64,000 nt of DNA from Psychromonas sp. SP041. GTDB taxonomy: Bacteria > Pseudomonadota > Gammaproteobacteria > Enterobacterales > Psychromonadaceae. Positions 9,371 through 19,184 of this stretch are shown piece after piece. How positions within the stretch are numbered: the first letter of the stretch is position 1; the number at the start of each line of letters is the position of its first letter. The translations under genes and the position numbers were made by a program. Below the pieces are notes generated by a model. It was not told the origin of the DNA. It searched no databases and worked only from the letters and a program-made list of their open reading frames with translations. Where the stretch lies: assembly GCF_000470315.2 (NCBI RefSeq), contig NZ_CBRF02000006.1:100479-164478 (forward strand). The letters are read 5' to 3'.

Positions 9371-9718
9371 CTTGCCTAATGACTATTGCTTCTTCACTAC
9401 TTGAATCACTCTAGTGAGTGATTCACCCAAGAGACAAGTGTTTAAACTTATAAAGAAAAAGTAATGAAGATATTTACTGTATTGAATAACAAACTAAACG
9501 AGCTAAGAATAGACAAGAACAGCATATTCAATATCTTTCAAGCGATCTAAACTCGTTTGAACTAATACTTAAAATACGGCGTTATTCACAACCAACTTTC
9601 CATTATTCAGAACAGGTTTATTAACCAGAGCTAGTTGTTATTCAAGGTCAGTTTGTTATTCAATACAGTGAAATGATATTTGTATAAAGAAGTAAAGGCG
9701 AGGTCGAGTCGAGGAAGT

Positions 9719-9752
9719 TAATAGGCTGCTATTGGTCCTTAACAGCCTATTA
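9719..9752. terminator. hairpin at the 3' end of the yajR-like gene
   Basis: TAATAGGCTG and CAGCCTATTA form a perfect 10-bp stem with a 14-base loop, a few bases after the minus-strand stop at 9759. The T-rich side lies on the plus strand (AATTTTATTATTT), so it may stop read-through in either direction. Confidence 0.5.
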
Positions 9753-9758
9753 ATTTTA

Positions 9759-11129
9759 TTATTTAGGTTGGTTAAGCAGCGCTTTAATCTCTGCAATATT
9801 AACTATTTTCTCATCAATTTTTAAATAAGCTATCGCTTCAGTGAATACAATCGTTGCTTCAATGACACCTGGCATATTAATTAATTGCTCAGCTACTTCA
9901 CCTGCTTGCTTTTCATTTTCAACATTAATGGCAAAGCTGAAGTTTTTCGATTTTTTAAGTGGCTTCATGCCCAGCGTGACTAATAACCATATTGCGCTAA
10001 TAACAGCCATGACTAAGAATATAGTTTGCTCACCAAAACGACTGGCGATTAGACCGCCTAAAACACCGCCCGTAAATGCACCTAAAAACTGACTACTAGA
10101 ATAGATGCCCATAACACTACCTTTCACACCAGCAGGTGCAATTCGCGATAGGATGGAGGGCATAGTCGCTTCTAAATAATTGAATGCAGTGAAGAACATA
10201 ATCACTAATACCACTAAACTTGCAAAGCTCATCGGTAAATACCATAAAAGGAACAGAGCCAATGTCAGCAATAAAACGGAAGCCGATAACATTTGTTTCT
10301 CTTTCTGTTTTTTGATTGCATAAATCATGAATGGCACCATGAAAAAGAATGAGCCAATTAACGTAGGTAAATATAATTGCCAATGATCTTCAAGCATTAA
10401 GCCACTAGCAACAAACTGCTTAGGCAAAGTAATAAAGCATGCAGTCATCGCCATATGGAGAGTAAATACACCAAAGTTTAGACGTGATAATTGAGGGTGA
10501 CGAACCAATTTTTTAAGCTGTGCAGGTAAAGCAACACTATCCCCCCGAGGAGCTTTATTAACTGAGTGAGGTACCATGAATTGAATCAATAGCATGGCTA
10601 AAATCGTCAGTACAGCGATAAACCAAAATAAACCACTCAAACCAAAAGCTTTCGCTACGATGGGGCCCATTACCATTGCTATGGTGAATGATAAACCAAT
10701 AAACATACCAATCGTTGCCATTACTTTCGGGCGTTGCTCTTCACGGCTTAAATCAGCTGCTAATGCTAATATTGCACTGGCAATTGCACCAGTGCCTTGT
10801 AGTGCTCGACCGAATACTACGCCATAAATAGTATCTGACATTGCTGCAACAACACTACCTAAAAGAAAAATTAACAAGCCGATTAAAATAATTGGTTTTC
10901 GACCGTACTTATCAGACAAAATACCCATTGGTATCTGTAACATCGCTTGTGTTAAACCATAAGCACCAATTGCTAAACCAATCCACATCGGGCTGTATCC
11001 TGCTAATTGTTCTCCATAGATAGCAAAAACAGGTAGGATCATAAATAGGCCAAGCATACGAAGACCAAAAACAGCAGCAAGCGAAAATGCTGCTTTTTTT
11101 TCAATACTATTTAAACCAGAAGCTCTCAT
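9759..11129 (-). CDS. yajR: YajR-type major facilitator transporter with C-terminal YAM domain
   Basis: The 456-residue protein has twelve hydrophobic helices with MFS motif A, GILSDKYGRKPI, between helices 2 and 3. About 65 soluble residues follow (about 390-456) with the ferredoxin-like betaalphabeta pattern FAINVENEKQAGEVAEQL then GVIEATIVF. That arrangement and length match E. coli YajR (454 residues), whose YAM domain is the diagnostic feature. It is a drug-efflux-like antiporter of unsettled substrate. It is monocistronic on the minus strand. The assignment rests on architecture recalled from the family, not on a search; other efflux MFS proteins lack the tail. Confidence 0.8.
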   Translation of the reverse strand: MRASGLNSIEKKAAFSLAAVFGLRMLGLFMILPVFAIYGEQLAGYSPMWIGLAIGAYGLTQAMLQIPMGILSDKYGRKPIILIGLLIFLLGSVVAAMSDTIYGVVFGRALQGTGAIASAILALAADLSREEQRPKVMATIGMFIGLSFTIAMVMGPIVAKAFGLSGLFWFIAVLTILAMLLIQFMVPHSVNKAPRGDSVALPAQLKKLVRHPQLSRLNFGVFTLHMAMTACFITLPKQFVASGLMLEDHWQLYLPTLIGSFFFMVPFMIYAIKKQKEKQMLSASVLLLTLALFLLWYLPMSFASLVVLVIMFFTAFNYLEATMPSILSRIAPAGVKGSVMGIYSSSQFLGAFTGGVLGGLIASRFGEQTIFLVMAVISAIWLLVTLGMKPLKKSKNFSFAINVENEKQAGEVAEQLINMPGVIEATIVFTEAIAYLKIDEKIVNIAEIKALLNQPK

Positions 11130-11570
11130 AAAATATTTTAACTCTATTGTAGTGAAACCCTAGGCATAGGCATATGTCAGGAGGGAATTTCATTTTATCA
11201 TGCAACCACGGTCAATCAACCTCAAACTCTTTGAGGTTAAGTTCTTTTACATTCATTAATCTTTTATTGATCAGGCTTTATAGCCCAAAGCATTAAAAAC
11301 CAATCAAGCTAAAAAATAAAAATGATGATTGTCATCGAATGTGCATAATTGGTGTTTATTTGAAGTCTGATTTTCTTGTAAGAGGTCATGAGTAAAAAAG
11401 TAAGTGGCAAGATCTTAAATTATATTTTTATAGGTCACTTAATCTATTTTTAATTGAAGGTTTTATTAAACCTTTGATTTTATCTATAGCGACAGCAAGT
11501 AATTAAACTTTAAATTGAAGATATAAAAAAAGGCGTAATAGAAATTAATCTATTACGCCTTTTTACAATA
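11130..11570. other. 441-bp region between the yajR-like gene and the tRNA
   Basis: This contains the presumed yajR-like promoter, a perfect 9-bp hairpin with a 3-base loop at 11219-11239 (AACCTCAAA/TTTGAGGTT), and the tRNA terminator at 11525-11565. No open frame of interest was seen. Confidence 0.55.
11525..11565 (-). terminator. terminator after the tRNA gene
   Basis: AAAAAGGCGTAATAGA pairs with TCTATTACGCCTTTTT around a short AT loop, 6 bases beyond the tRNA 3' end on the minus strand. Its T runs on both sides make it likely bidirectional. Confidence 0.85.
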
Positions 11571-11647
11571 TGGTGGCCCTTCCCCGACTCGAACGGGGGA
11601 CCTGACGATTATGAGTCGTATGCTCTAACCAACTGAGCTAAAGGGCC
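11571..11647 (-). tRNA. tRNA with CAU anticodon, probably tRNA-Ile2 (else tRNA-Met)
   Basis: The 77-base cloverleaf has acceptor stem GGCCCTT/AAGGGCC, D arm GCTC..GAGC, anticodon loop CTCATAA, T arm CCCCG/CGGGG and an encoded CCA. The GGCCC acceptor and the ACGA-CTCATAA-TCGT arm look more like E. coli ileX than elongator metT. ileX also lies close to rpoD in E. coli, as here. If Ile2, C34 would be changed to lysidine by TilS to read AUA. Generic tools may label it tRNA-Met. Confidence 0.9.
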
Positions 11648-11657
11648 TAAATTTGTT

Positions 11658-11724
11658 CGCTGATTATATAAGCTAGTTTTTTAACTGTCTAGCTTATTGC
11701 GTTTGATTGCTTATTTAATCAGCG
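11658..11724 (-). terminator. nested inverted repeats between rpoD and the tRNA
   Basis: An outer 9-bp pair (11658-11666 with 11716-11724, CGCTGATTA/TAATCAGCG) encloses an inner 7-bp hairpin (11670-11676 with 11689-11695). It lies downstream of the rpoD stop and before the tRNA. It could terminate or process the rpoD transcript; no strong T run is seen. Confidence 0.35.
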
Positions 11725-11778
11725 TTAAAGATAAGATTTATATAACAAAATGTATAAACCTTACTTTAATGGCAAAGT

Positions 11779-13623
11779 TTACTCGTCTAAGAAGCTACGA
11801 AGTTGTTCGCTGCGACTTGGGTGACGAAGTTTACGTAGTGCTTTTGCTTCGATTTGACGAATACGTTCACGTGTAACATCAAACTGTTTGCCCACTTCTT
11901 CTAACGTGTGGTCAGTATTCATATCGATACCAAAACGCATACGTAGTACTTTAGCTTCACGAGCCGTTAAGCCTTCTAATACATCATTAGTTGCATTTTT
12001 TAGGCTTTCGCTTGTTGCGCTATCAACCGGTAATGCAATGGTTGTATCTTCAATGAAATCACCTAAATGTGAATCTTCATCATCACCAATCGGTGTTTCC
12101 ATTGAAATTGGCTCTTTAGCTATTTTCAATACCTTACGAATTTTATCTTCAGGCATCATCATGCGTTCAGCTAATTCTTCAGGCTGTGGCTCACGACCCA
12201 TTTCTTGTAACATTTGACGAGAGATACGGTTAAGCTTATTAATCGTTTCAATCATGTGTACAGGAATACGGATTGTACGCGCTTGGTCAGCGATAGAACG
12301 AGTGATTGCTTGACGGATCCACCATGTAGCGTATGTTGAGAATTTGTAACCACGACGGTATTCAAATTTATCAACGGCTTTCATTAGACCGATGTTACCT
12401 TCTTGGATTAAATCTAAGAACTGTAAACCACGGTTGGTGTATTTTTTAGCAATCGAGATAACTAGACGTAAGTTAGCTTCAACCATTTCTTTTTTAGCAC
12501 GACGAGCTTTAGTTTCACCAATGCTCATTGCACGAGATATTTCTTTTAAGTTAGTAATACTAAGTGTGCTTTCCACTTCGATTGCTAACATTTTACGAAT
12601 ACAACGCTCTAAGTCTTCTTCAGACTCTTTAATACCTGCAACGAAAACTTCGTTGCCTGATAATAGTTTTTCTAACCATGCGCTGTTCGTTTCATTGCCT
12701 TTAAACATTTTAATGAAATCTGCTTTAGGCATTTTGCACTGTTCAACACAGATTTTTAGAATTAAACGTTCTTGAACACGTGCTGCATTCATATTACCGC
12801 GTATCAGTTTTACCATACGGTCAAACTGTTTAGGGATAAGTTTAAATTGTTGGAAGTATTCAGCTTGTTCGCTAATTGCAGTTAATGTATCTGCATGTTT
12901 ACGTCCATTTTTTGTAATTGATTTTTCAACAATGTTATTTAAACGACGTAGCTCTGCAAATTTCTCAGCGGCTTCTTCAGGACAAGGACCTTTAGGACCT
13001 TCTTCCTCTTCTTCGTCATCTTCTTTATCAGCATCGTCATCTTCTAATTCTTTTTCTGATAATTCAGAACCGATATTAGTTGCACTAACTGCTTGAGTCA
13101 TATCATCATTTGGATCAATGAAACCGCTGATTAAATCAGTTAATTTCATTTCTTCAGCTTCGTAGCTATCGTAGTTATCTAATAAGTTACGGATAGTTGC
13201 TGGGTATTCAGAAACTGAATTTTGTACTTCTTTAATACCTTCTTCGATACGTTTAGCGATAACAATCTCGCCTTCACGTGTCAGTAGTTCTACTGTCCCC
13301 ATTTCACGCATGTACATACGTACTGGGTCAGTTGTACGACCAATTTCTGATTCTACAGTCGCTAGCACTTGTGCTGCGGCTTCCACTGCATCTTCATCAG
13401 GTTCGTCGTTATCTGTACCAGATAAAATAAGATCATCTGCATCAGGAGCTGTTTCAACAACTCGGATACCCATGTCATTGATCATTTGAATGATATCTTC
13501 AATTTGCTCTGAATCCACGATATCTTGCGGAAGGTGATCATTCACTTCTGCGAAGGTTAAGAAGCCGTTCTCTTTACCTTTAATGATCAATTCTTTCAGT
13601 AGAGATTGAGGTGTTTGCGCCAT
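11779..13623 (-). CDS. rpoD: RNA polymerase primary sigma factor RpoD (sigma-70)
   Basis: The 614-residue protein (613 in E. coli) starts at [13 protein letters not shown], preceded by GGATGG. A frame extended three residues upstream has no ribosome site. Region 1.1 is at the N-terminus, and region 1.2 includes [11 protein letters not shown]. The non-conserved region carries a run of about 15 acidic residues. Regions 2 ([23 protein letters not shown], then [10 protein letters not shown]), 3 and 4 (the [12 protein letters not shown] type, then [20 protein letters not shown]) are complete. It directs most housekeeping transcription. It is the last gene of rpsU-yqeY-dnaG-rpoD, with 102 bp between dnaG and this start. 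Confidence 0.98.
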   Translation of the reverse strand: MAQTPQSLLKELIIKGKENGFLTFAEVNDHLPQDIVDSEQIEDIIQMINDMGIRVVETAPDADDLILSGTDNDEPDEDAVEAAAQVLATVESEIGRTTDPVRMYMREMGTVELLTREGEIVIAKRIEEGIKEVQNSVSEYPATIRNLLDNYDSYEAEEMKLTDLISGFIDPNDDMTQAVSATNIGSELSEKELEDDDADKEDDEEEEEGPKGPCPEEAAEKFAELRRLNNIVEKSITKNGRKHADTLTAISEQAEYFQQFKLIPKQFDRMVKLIRGNMNAARVQERLILKICVEQCKMPKADFIKMFKGNETNSAWLEKLLSGNEVFVAGIKESEEDLERCIRKMLAIEVESTLSITNLKEISRAMSIGETKARRAKKEMVEANLRLVISIAKKYTNRGLQFLDLIQEGNIGLMKAVDKFEYRRGYKFSTYATWWIRQAITRSIADQARTIRIPVHMIETINKLNRISRQMLQEMGREPQPEELAERMMMPEDKIRKVLKIAKEPISMETPIGDDEDSHLGDFIEDTTIALPVDSATSESLKNATNDVLEGLTAREAKVLRMRFGIDMNTDHTLEEVGKQFDVTRERIRQIEAKALRKLRHPSRSEQLRSFLDE

Positions 13624-13725
13624 AGGTACCATCCAAAAAGTAGTCGTAAAATGTGGTGTAAATGGGAAAAAATATAAGCGCTCGAGTATACGCTTAAATT
13701 GATTTTTATGCTAATCCCATTAATC

Positions 13726-15468
13726 TTATTTTTGTTCTATGAAAAGTTGTGCTAGTTGCACTCTTTCCTCTTTTGTTAAAACCTCGCCCTGTCTGGACTT
13801 TTGTTTCAAAAATTCAATACGTTGGGTGAAGTATTTTGATAAAAAAGTATCTAATATATCAAAGAAAAACTCTTCATATTTATCTTCTTTTATTTGATTA
13901 TCCCAAGTTGCTAAGGTAATTAATTGTTTTTCTTCGGGATAACCTCGCCAATGCTCTATTAACGTCCCTGTATTTATATGGGGGGCATTTCTACACATTT
14001 CAAGTAGTGTATTCAAAAGATTTATCCCAGGTATTTGTATCTCTTTAAATTCAGGTATTTCAGGTAATTGATAAGCCATTTTTGGTTGTTGTAGTAATAG
14101 AGAAATCGCTAAACGCATCGGTGTTATTTTTTGTGATGTTTGCTTTCTTTCAACTGTTGTAGCGGCAGGTAATAATTTTTTTAATCCTTCTTTTTCAATG
14201 CCTAATAAGCTAATTAAGCGTGTTTCCATCATTTGTCTAAACACTGAATCAGGTAATTTAGTGAGTAATGGAATTGCTAGCTGTGCTAATTTTGATTTAC
14301 TATCGGCACTGCGCATATCAACTTGTGATAATAAGTGCTGATATAAGAAATCAGATAAAGGCATTGCTTGATCGATAAGCTTTTCAAAAAAGGCTTTACC
14401 TTCTTTTTGCACTAAACTATCAGGATCTTCTCCGTCAGGTAGGAACATAAAGCGTAATGTTCTGCCATCTTGAATAGAGGGCAGGGCATTTTCAAGTGCA
14501 CGCCAGGCAGCTGTTCGTCCTGCACTATCACCATCAAAACAACAAACAACTTCACTGGTTTGTCTAAATAATAATTGAATATGATCTGGCGTGGTCGCTG
14601 TGCCTAAAGATGCAACGGCGTAGTTAATATCAAACTGCCCTAATGCAACTACATCCATATAACCTTCAACGACTAAGATACGTTGAACGTCTTTCTTGTA
14701 TTGTTTGACTTGATATAAACCATAAAGTTCTTTGCCTTTATGAAATATAGGTGTTTCAGGTGAGTTTAAATATTTTGGTGTTGTATCATCAAAAACGCGT
14801 CCACCGAAACCAATGACTCGACCACGTCTGTCATGAATTGGAAACATTAAGCGGTCACGGAAGCGATCGTAACTACCACCACTATCTTTACTGATCAGCA
14901 TACCTGCATCAACTAATTGCTGTTCAGTTTGTTTGTTTATTGCAAACTTTTTGCGTACTTCATCCCAACCATCAGGGGCATAACCAATTTGAAAGTATTT
15001 AGCTGTTTGACCTGATAAGCCTCGACTTTTTAGGTAATTGATCACTTTTTCGCTATTACTATGTGTACGCAGTTGTTGCTGGTAAAAACGAGTGATGTCA
15101 CCCATTAATTGATAAAGATCTTTTCTGTCAACGTAAGTGGGTGTTGATTGTGTTTGTCCTGAATCTTCTCGAGGTATGTCAATGGATAATGATTCTGCTA
15201 GTACTTCAACCGCATCAACAAACTCAATACCGTCATATTCCATTAAAAAAGATAAAACGTTACCGCTGACACCACAATTGAAACAATGGTAAAACTGTTG
15301 ATCTGGACTTACTGAGAAAGTTGAATCGTTATTACCATTATGGAAAGGACAGCGTGCACGGTAGCTTTTGCCCTTTTTCTTCAATTTAAGGCGGCTGTCA
15401 ATTACATCAACGATATCAGTGCGTGAGATTAGATCGTCAATGAAATTTTTAGGAATACGGCCAGCCAT
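13726..15468 (-). CDS. dnaG: DNA primase
   Basis: The 580-residue protein (581 in E. coli) has an N-terminal CHC2 zinc finger with Cys40, His43, Cys62 and Cys65. The TOPRIM catalytic core includes LVVEGYMDVVAL and CFDGDSAGRTAAWRALENAL, and a helical C-terminal DnaB-interaction domain follows. It makes RNA primers at the replication fork. The finger loop reads HNGNNDSTFSV where most DnaG proteins have HNEKTPSFTV, with one extra residue. It is separated from yqeY upstream by a strong terminator, so its level is probably set by read-through or by a promoter in the 268-bp gap. Confidence 0.97.
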   Translation of the reverse strand: MAGRIPKNFIDDLISRTDIVDVIDSRLKLKKKGKSYRARCPFHNGNNDSTFSVSPDQQFYHCFNCGVSGNVLSFLMEYDGIEFVDAVEVLAESLSIDIPREDSGQTQSTPTYVDRKDLYQLMGDITRFYQQQLRTHSNSEKVINYLKSRGLSGQTAKYFQIGYAPDGWDEVRKKFAINKQTEQQLVDAGMLISKDSGGSYDRFRDRLMFPIHDRRGRVIGFGGRVFDDTTPKYLNSPETPIFHKGKELYGLYQVKQYKKDVQRILVVEGYMDVVALGQFDINYAVASLGTATTPDHIQLLFRQTSEVVCCFDGDSAGRTAAWRALENALPSIQDGRTLRFMFLPDGEDPDSLVQKEGKAFFEKLIDQAMPLSDFLYQHLLSQVDMRSADSKSKLAQLAIPLLTKLPDSVFRQMMETRLISLLGIEKEGLKKLLPAATTVERKQTSQKITPMRLAISLLLQQPKMAYQLPEIPEFKEIQIPGINLLNTLLEMCRNAPHINTGTLIEHWRGYPEEKQLITLATWDNQIKEDKYEEFFFDILDTFLSKYFTQRIEFLKQKSRQGEVLTKEERVQLAQLFIEQK

Positions 15469-15675
15469 TTTTGAGTCCTGTAGGTAGAAAAGTCAGTAGT
15501 ATACTCGTTACTATTATAACGATACAAGATAACTAAACTGAATATATTATAGAGAGAAGTTTACTGTCATTGGTTCAATCAATATTGATATTTATTTGAA
15601 ACGGTTAATGCTAGGAATAATAACTAATAAACCTTAAGGGATTAGTTTTTTACTTTACAAATTTATCTATTAAAA

Positions 15676-15714
15676 CAAAAAAGCCCCAGACTTAAATTAA
15701 GCTGGGGCTTTTTT
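15676..15714 (-). terminator. internal terminator of the rpsU-yqeY-dnaG-rpoD operon
   Basis: AAAAAAGCCCCAG pairs with CTGGGGCTTTTTT. It lies downstream of yqeY and upstream of dnaG. E. coli has an equivalent attenuating terminator between rpsU and dnaG, which lets ribosomal protein be made in excess over primase and sigma. Confidence 0.88.
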
Positions 15715-15736
15715 AATCAGAGACGAGGAGTGATGT

Positions 15737-16180
15737 CTACTTTAAGTTTTCTCTTACAAGCGAACTAACTTGAGCCATATCTGCTCTTCCCTGAATGTCT
15801 TTTTGGAGTAGCCCCATCACTTTACCCATATCTTGCATGCCTTGTGCACCAGAAGATGCTATTGCTTGCTTGATAAGTGTTTCAACTTCTTCCGAAGTGA
15901 GTGCTTGAGGTAAAAACTCTTCTAAGATAGCAAGTTCTGTTTTTTCAATATCAACAAGATCATGTCTGTCAGCTTTTTCAAACTGGCTAATTGAATCTTT
16001 ACGTTGTTTTACTGATTTAACTAAAACTGCCGTAACAGCATCGTTATTCAGCTCAACTTGATCGTCGAGTTCAATTTGTTTCACAGCGGCTATTAATGAG
16101 CGGATAGTCAATAAACGGACTTTATCCTTTGCGCGCATTGCAAGCTTTTGCTCTTCTTGTAATCTTATTTTTAAAGACAT
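15737..16180 (-). CDS. yqeY: GatB/YqeY domain protein
   Basis: The 147-residue soluble helical protein of the YqeY family matches the C-terminal helical domain of GatB. Recognisable pieces are KDKVRLLTIRSLIAAVKQIE, RKDSISQFEKADRHDLVDIE, E-FLPQALT and GAQGMQDMGKVMGLL. Its cellular role is uncertain, and it has been proposed to bind tRNA. It lies 18 bp after rpsU, a frequent arrangement in Vibrio, Shewanella and relatives, and a terminator follows. Confidence 0.9.
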   Translation of the reverse strand: MSLKIRLQEEQKLAMRAKDKVRLLTIRSLIAAVKQIELDDQVELNNDAVTAVLVKSVKQRKDSISQFEKADRHDLVDIEKTELAILEEFLPQALTSEEVETLIKQAIASSGAQGMQDMGKVMGLLQKDIQGRADMAQVSSLVRENLK

Positions 16181-16198
16181 CGAGAACCTTTAACTATT

Positions 16199-16414
16199 CT
16201 AGTATAGACGAACGCGACGAGCGTTATCACGAGAAAGTTTTTTCAAGTGACGTTTAACAGCTGCTGCTTTAGCACGTTTGCGAACTGTAGTAGGTTTTTC
16301 GAAGAATTCACGTTTACGTGTTTCTGCTAAGATACCTGCTTTTTCACAAGAACGTTTAAAACGACGTAGTGCTACGTCAAATGGTTCGTTTTCACGAAGT
16401 TTAATTACTGGCAT
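16199..16414 (-). CDS. rpsU: 30S ribosomal protein S21
   Basis: From ATG 16414 the product is 71 residues, [20 protein letters not shown] and onward, almost identical in length and sequence to E. coli S21. A 15-residue extension in the longest frame is not found in the family. The ribosome site AAGG lies upstream. The protein is basic, with the Arg/Lys-rich tail [19 protein letters not shown]. It heads the macromolecular-synthesis operon. Confidence 0.97.
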   Translation of the reverse strand: MPVIKLRENEPFDVALRRFKRSCEKAGILAETRKREFFEKPTTVRKRAKAAAVKRHLKKLSRDNARRVRLY

Positions 16415-16474
16415 ATGCCTATTACCTTTATGGTTACGGTCGTAAATTGACCAGTGCATTTAAATTGGTGCGAG

Positions 16475-16504
16475 ATTTTAATCCTATTTAGGGGATAATG
16501 TAAA
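16475..16504 (-). promoter_or_regulatory. rpsU: probable rpsU promoter
   Basis: On the minus strand, TTTACA (16504-16499) is separated by 18 bp from TAAAAT (16480-16475), about 60 bp before the rpsU start. A near-perfect inverted repeat, GATCTTCA (16550-16557) with TGAAGATC (16574-16581), lies between it and tsaD. Both are visual calls. Confidence 0.4.
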
Positions 16505-16707
16505 GAAATTCCGCATTAATTTTAATTAAAAAAGTATAAAGATCCTAATGATCTTCAGATCTGCATTTTATAATGAAGATCGTTAAAAAAAGCAATCTTT
16601 ACTGTGCTTTTCCGCTAGAATGCGTTTAATTTTTTATTTAGTTTTTTATTTTATCTGGGTAACGTCTCTTAAGTTAGCCTGATATTACTGCTATGAGGTT
16701 GTTTATT

Positions 16708-17733
16708 ATGCGAATTTTGGGCATTGAAACATCATGTGATGAAACGGGTATTGCCGTTTATGATGATCAACAAGGTTTATTGTCTCACCAATTATATAGT
16801 CAAGTTAAGTTACATGCTGATTATGGTGGTGTTGTTCCTGAATTAGCTTCTCGAGATCATGTTCGTAAAACAATTCCGCTTATTAAAGAAGCACTTGAAC
16901 TGGCTAACTGTACTAAAGATGACATAGATGCCATTGCTTATACTGCTGGGCCTGGTCTGGTAGGGGCGCTGTTAGTAGGCTCTTGTATTGGTCGTAGTTT
17001 AGCTTTTGCGTGGGATAAGCCTGCAATCGCAGTACATCACATGGAAGGTCACTTACTAGCGCCTATGTTAGAAGAGAATAAACCTGACTTTCCGTTTGTT
17101 GCATTATTAGTGTCAGGTGGGCATACCTTATTAGTCCAAGTTGATGATATTGGTGAATATACTTTATTAGGTGAAAGTATTGATGACGCTGCTGGTGAAG
17201 CTTTTGATAAAACAGCTAAATTATTAGGATTGGATTACCCCGGCGGACCACGTTTAGCTAAAATGGCTGAGCAAGGTATTGCTGGTCGTTTTAAGTTCCC
17301 ACGTCCGATGACTGATAGACCTGGTTTAGACTTTAGCTTTAGTGGTTTAAAAACCTCTGCAGCTGTTACGATTGCACGTGAAGGTAAAGATGCTCAAACA
17401 CAAGCTGATATTGCTTATGCTTTTCAAGAAGCGGTTATTGATACGATTGCAATAAAATGTAAGCGTGCTTTAAAACAGACTGGCTTGAAACGTTTAGTGG
17501 TTGCTGGCGGTGTTAGTGCCAATACGGCTTTACGTGAACAACTTGCTGCTACGATGAAAAAGTTAGGCGGTGAAGTGTTTTATCCTCGCAGTGAATTTTG
17601 TACCGATAATGGTGCAATGATTGCTTATGCTGGGATGCAACGTCTTAAAGCAGGGCACACGCAAGGGTTAGAAATAAAAGCGAAACCACGTTGGCCTTTA
17701 CAAGATTTAGAAAGTGTCAATGCTTCGCAGTAG
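16708..17733 (+). CDS. tsaD: tRNA N6-threonylcarbamoyladenosine transferase TsaD
   Basis: Start chosen at [14 protein letters not shown], which aligns with the E. coli start and has GAGG nine bases upstream; the ATG at 16693 has no ribosome site. The 341-residue ASKHA-fold protein has the metal-binding HMEGHLLAP motif, the phosphate loop [11 protein letters not shown] and the conserved [10 protein letters not shown]. With TsaB, TsaC and TsaE it puts t6A on position 37 of ANN-reading tRNAs. tsaE lies in this window at 19.5 kb. It is divergent from rpsU, a widely conserved arrangement. Confidence 0.97.
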   Translation: MRILGIETSCDETGIAVYDDQQGLLSHQLYSQVKLHADYGGVVPELASRDHVRKTIPLIKEALELANCTKDDIDAIAYTAGPGLVGALLVGSCIGRSLAFAWDKPAIAVHHMEGHLLAPMLEENKPDFPFVALLVSGGHTLLVQVDDIGEYTLLGESIDDAAGEAFDKTAKLLGLDYPGGPRLAKMAEQGIAGRFKFPRPMTDRPGLDFSFSGLKTSAAVTIAREGKDAQTQADIAYAFQEAVIDTIAIKCKRALKQTGLKRLVVAGGVSANTALREQLAATMKKLGGEVFYPRSEFCTDNGAMIAYAGMQRLKAGHTQGLEIKAKPRWPLQDLESVNASQ

Positions 17734-17737
17734 ATAA

Positions 17738-17811
17738 CCTATATTTAGACAGTCTATATTTAGAAAATTTATATTAGAAAGCTTATATTTAGAAAACCTA
17801 TATTTAGAAAG
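17738..17811. repeat. TATATTTAGAAA-type short tandem repeat
   Basis: Five imperfect units of 13-17 bases built on TATATTTAGAAA (one reads TATATTAGAAA, one TATATTTAGAC) directly follow tsaD. It is non-coding simple-repeat DNA. Confidence 0.7.
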
Positions 17812-17848
17812 TAGTGTTTAAGCTAGTTAACTTGCTTAAACACTACTT
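17809..17848. terminator. 15-bp perfect hairpin between tsaD and queG
   Basis: AAGTAGTGTTTAAGC (17809-17823) pairs exactly with 17834-17848, leaving a 10-base loop. It lies between two convergent genes. No clear T run follows, so it is a possible bidirectional terminator. Confidence 0.55.
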
Positions 17849-17993
17849 ATCATTATTGCTGATAACCTCAAATACTCGTGTTTTCGTCTTAGCAACAAAT
17901 TAAATCAAACTAAATCAATCAAACTGACTAACCTTTCCAATGTAAGTACCTACACTAATTATCTAAATTAAGTCTCTAAGTTAAGTATCTAAA

Positions 17994-19184
17994 CTAGGCA
18001 TCTCTTGGTAAGCCTTTTTTAACGGCGTTAATTAAACGATTATTTAATCTATCTATATTCATCGGTAATTTTTGTTGTTGCTCTGATAACGCCCATTCAA
18101 TGTGCTCATTGACCATCTCATCATCACTTGTTGCTAGTTTATCTTGTAAAGTTGTGATTGTTTCAATACTGCTCGGTGCATTGCCTAAGGCTATTGCTAT
18201 ATTTCTTAACCAACGTTGATGACCTATTCTTCGAATGGGAGATCCTTCTGTATTTTTTAAAAAAATTTCTTCAGACCAACCGAATAAGCTCACTAAGGAT
18301 TGGTTTTGTAAAAAATCTTTCGCTTGGTAGTCGGATTCTTCAGTGGTTTCTGCAAAACGATTCCAAGGGCAAATTAATTGGCAATCATCACAACCATAAA
18401 TACGATTACCAATCGCTTTACGAAACTCATTAGGAATAGCACCTTGTAATTCAATAGTCAGGTATGAAATACAGCGTCTTCCATCCACAACATAAGGTGC
18501 AACAATAGCTTGAGTTGGACAAATCTTGATGCACGCAACACATTGACCACATTGGTTAGATTGTGGTTTGTCGACAGGTAATGCTAAATCAACTAATAAC
18601 TCACCAATAAAAAACCAAGATCCAGACTCTTTATCAAGCAATAACGAATGTTTCCCAACCCAGCCTAATCCTGCTTTTTCTGCTAATGGGCGTTCTAATA
18701 CTGGTGCGCTATCAACAAAAGGTCGAAAACCTAATGCTTTTACTTCACTTTGAATTTTATCGCCTAATTGTTTTAGCTTTTTGCGTAGTACTTTATGGTA
18801 GTCGCGGCCCAGTGCATAACGACTAATGTAAGCGAGGTCTTTATCTTCTAGGTTTGACGCAAATTGCGCATCATCGGGTAAATAATCCATACGAGCAGAA
18901 ATAACACGTACTGTTCCTGGCAATAGTTCTTCAGGACGAGCACGTTTCATTCCGTGTTTTGCCATATAATCCATTTCGCCGTGGTAATCATTATCTAACC
19001 ATGTTTGTAAATTAGCTTCTTGATCTTTAAGGTCAATATCAGTAATACCCACTTTTTGAAAACCTAACGCTTTTCCCCATTTTTTTATATTATCTGCAAG
19101 TTCAGAAAGCGCTGTTTCAGATAAAGTCACTTGGGGAATTGAGTCTGTTGGTGATGTATTTTCAATGTGTTGATTATTTTTCAT
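17994..19184 (-). CDS. queG: epoxyqueuosine reductase
   Basis: The 396-residue cobalamin-dependent Fe-S enzyme catalyses the last step of queuosine formation in tRNA. It has the HxxMxYM-like segment YHGEMDYMAKHGMKRARPE and DYLPDDAQ. The first 4Fe-4S set is CGQCVACIKICPTQAI and the second is YGCDDCQLICPWN. A HEAT-like C-terminal part follows (GHQRWLRNIAIALGN). It is about 17 residues longer at the N-terminus than E. coli QueG; the ribosome site is weak, so a slightly later start is possible. It is divergent from tsaE. In E. coli nnr lies between queG and tsaE; here it is missing. Confidence 0.95.
   Translation of the reverse strand: MKNNQHIENTSPTDSIPQVTLSETALSELADNIKKWGKALGFQKVGITDIDLKDQEANLQTWLDNDYHGEMDYMAKHGMKRARPEELLPGTVRVISARMDYLPDDAQFASNLEDKDLAYISRYALGRDYHKVLRKKLKQLGDKIQSEVKALGFRPFVDSAPVLERPLAEKAGLGWVGKHSLLLDKESGSWFFIGELLVDLALPVDKPQSNQCGQCVACIKICPTQAIVAPYVVDGRRCISYLTIELQGAIPNEFRKAIGNRIYGCDDCQLICPWNRFAETTEESDYQAKDFLQNQSLVSLFGWSEEIFLKNTEGSPIRRIGHQRWLRNIAIALGNAPSSIETITTLQDKLATSDDEMVNEHIEWALSEQQQKLPMNIDRLNNRLINAVKKGLPRDA

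Larger units (their letters stand above)
9284..9758. other. 475-bp convergent intergenic region
   Basis: The region lies between cyoE (+) and the yajR-like gene (-). It contains the cyo terminator, a second hairpin at 9719-9752 and several scattered TTATTCA words between 9580 and 9665. No gene was seen. Confidence 0.6.

Noticed and set aside
11571..11647. Initiator tRNA-fMet
   Set aside because: The acceptor stem is fully paired at position 1-72 (G-C) and the anticodon stem lacks the three consecutive G-C pairs of initiator tRNA.
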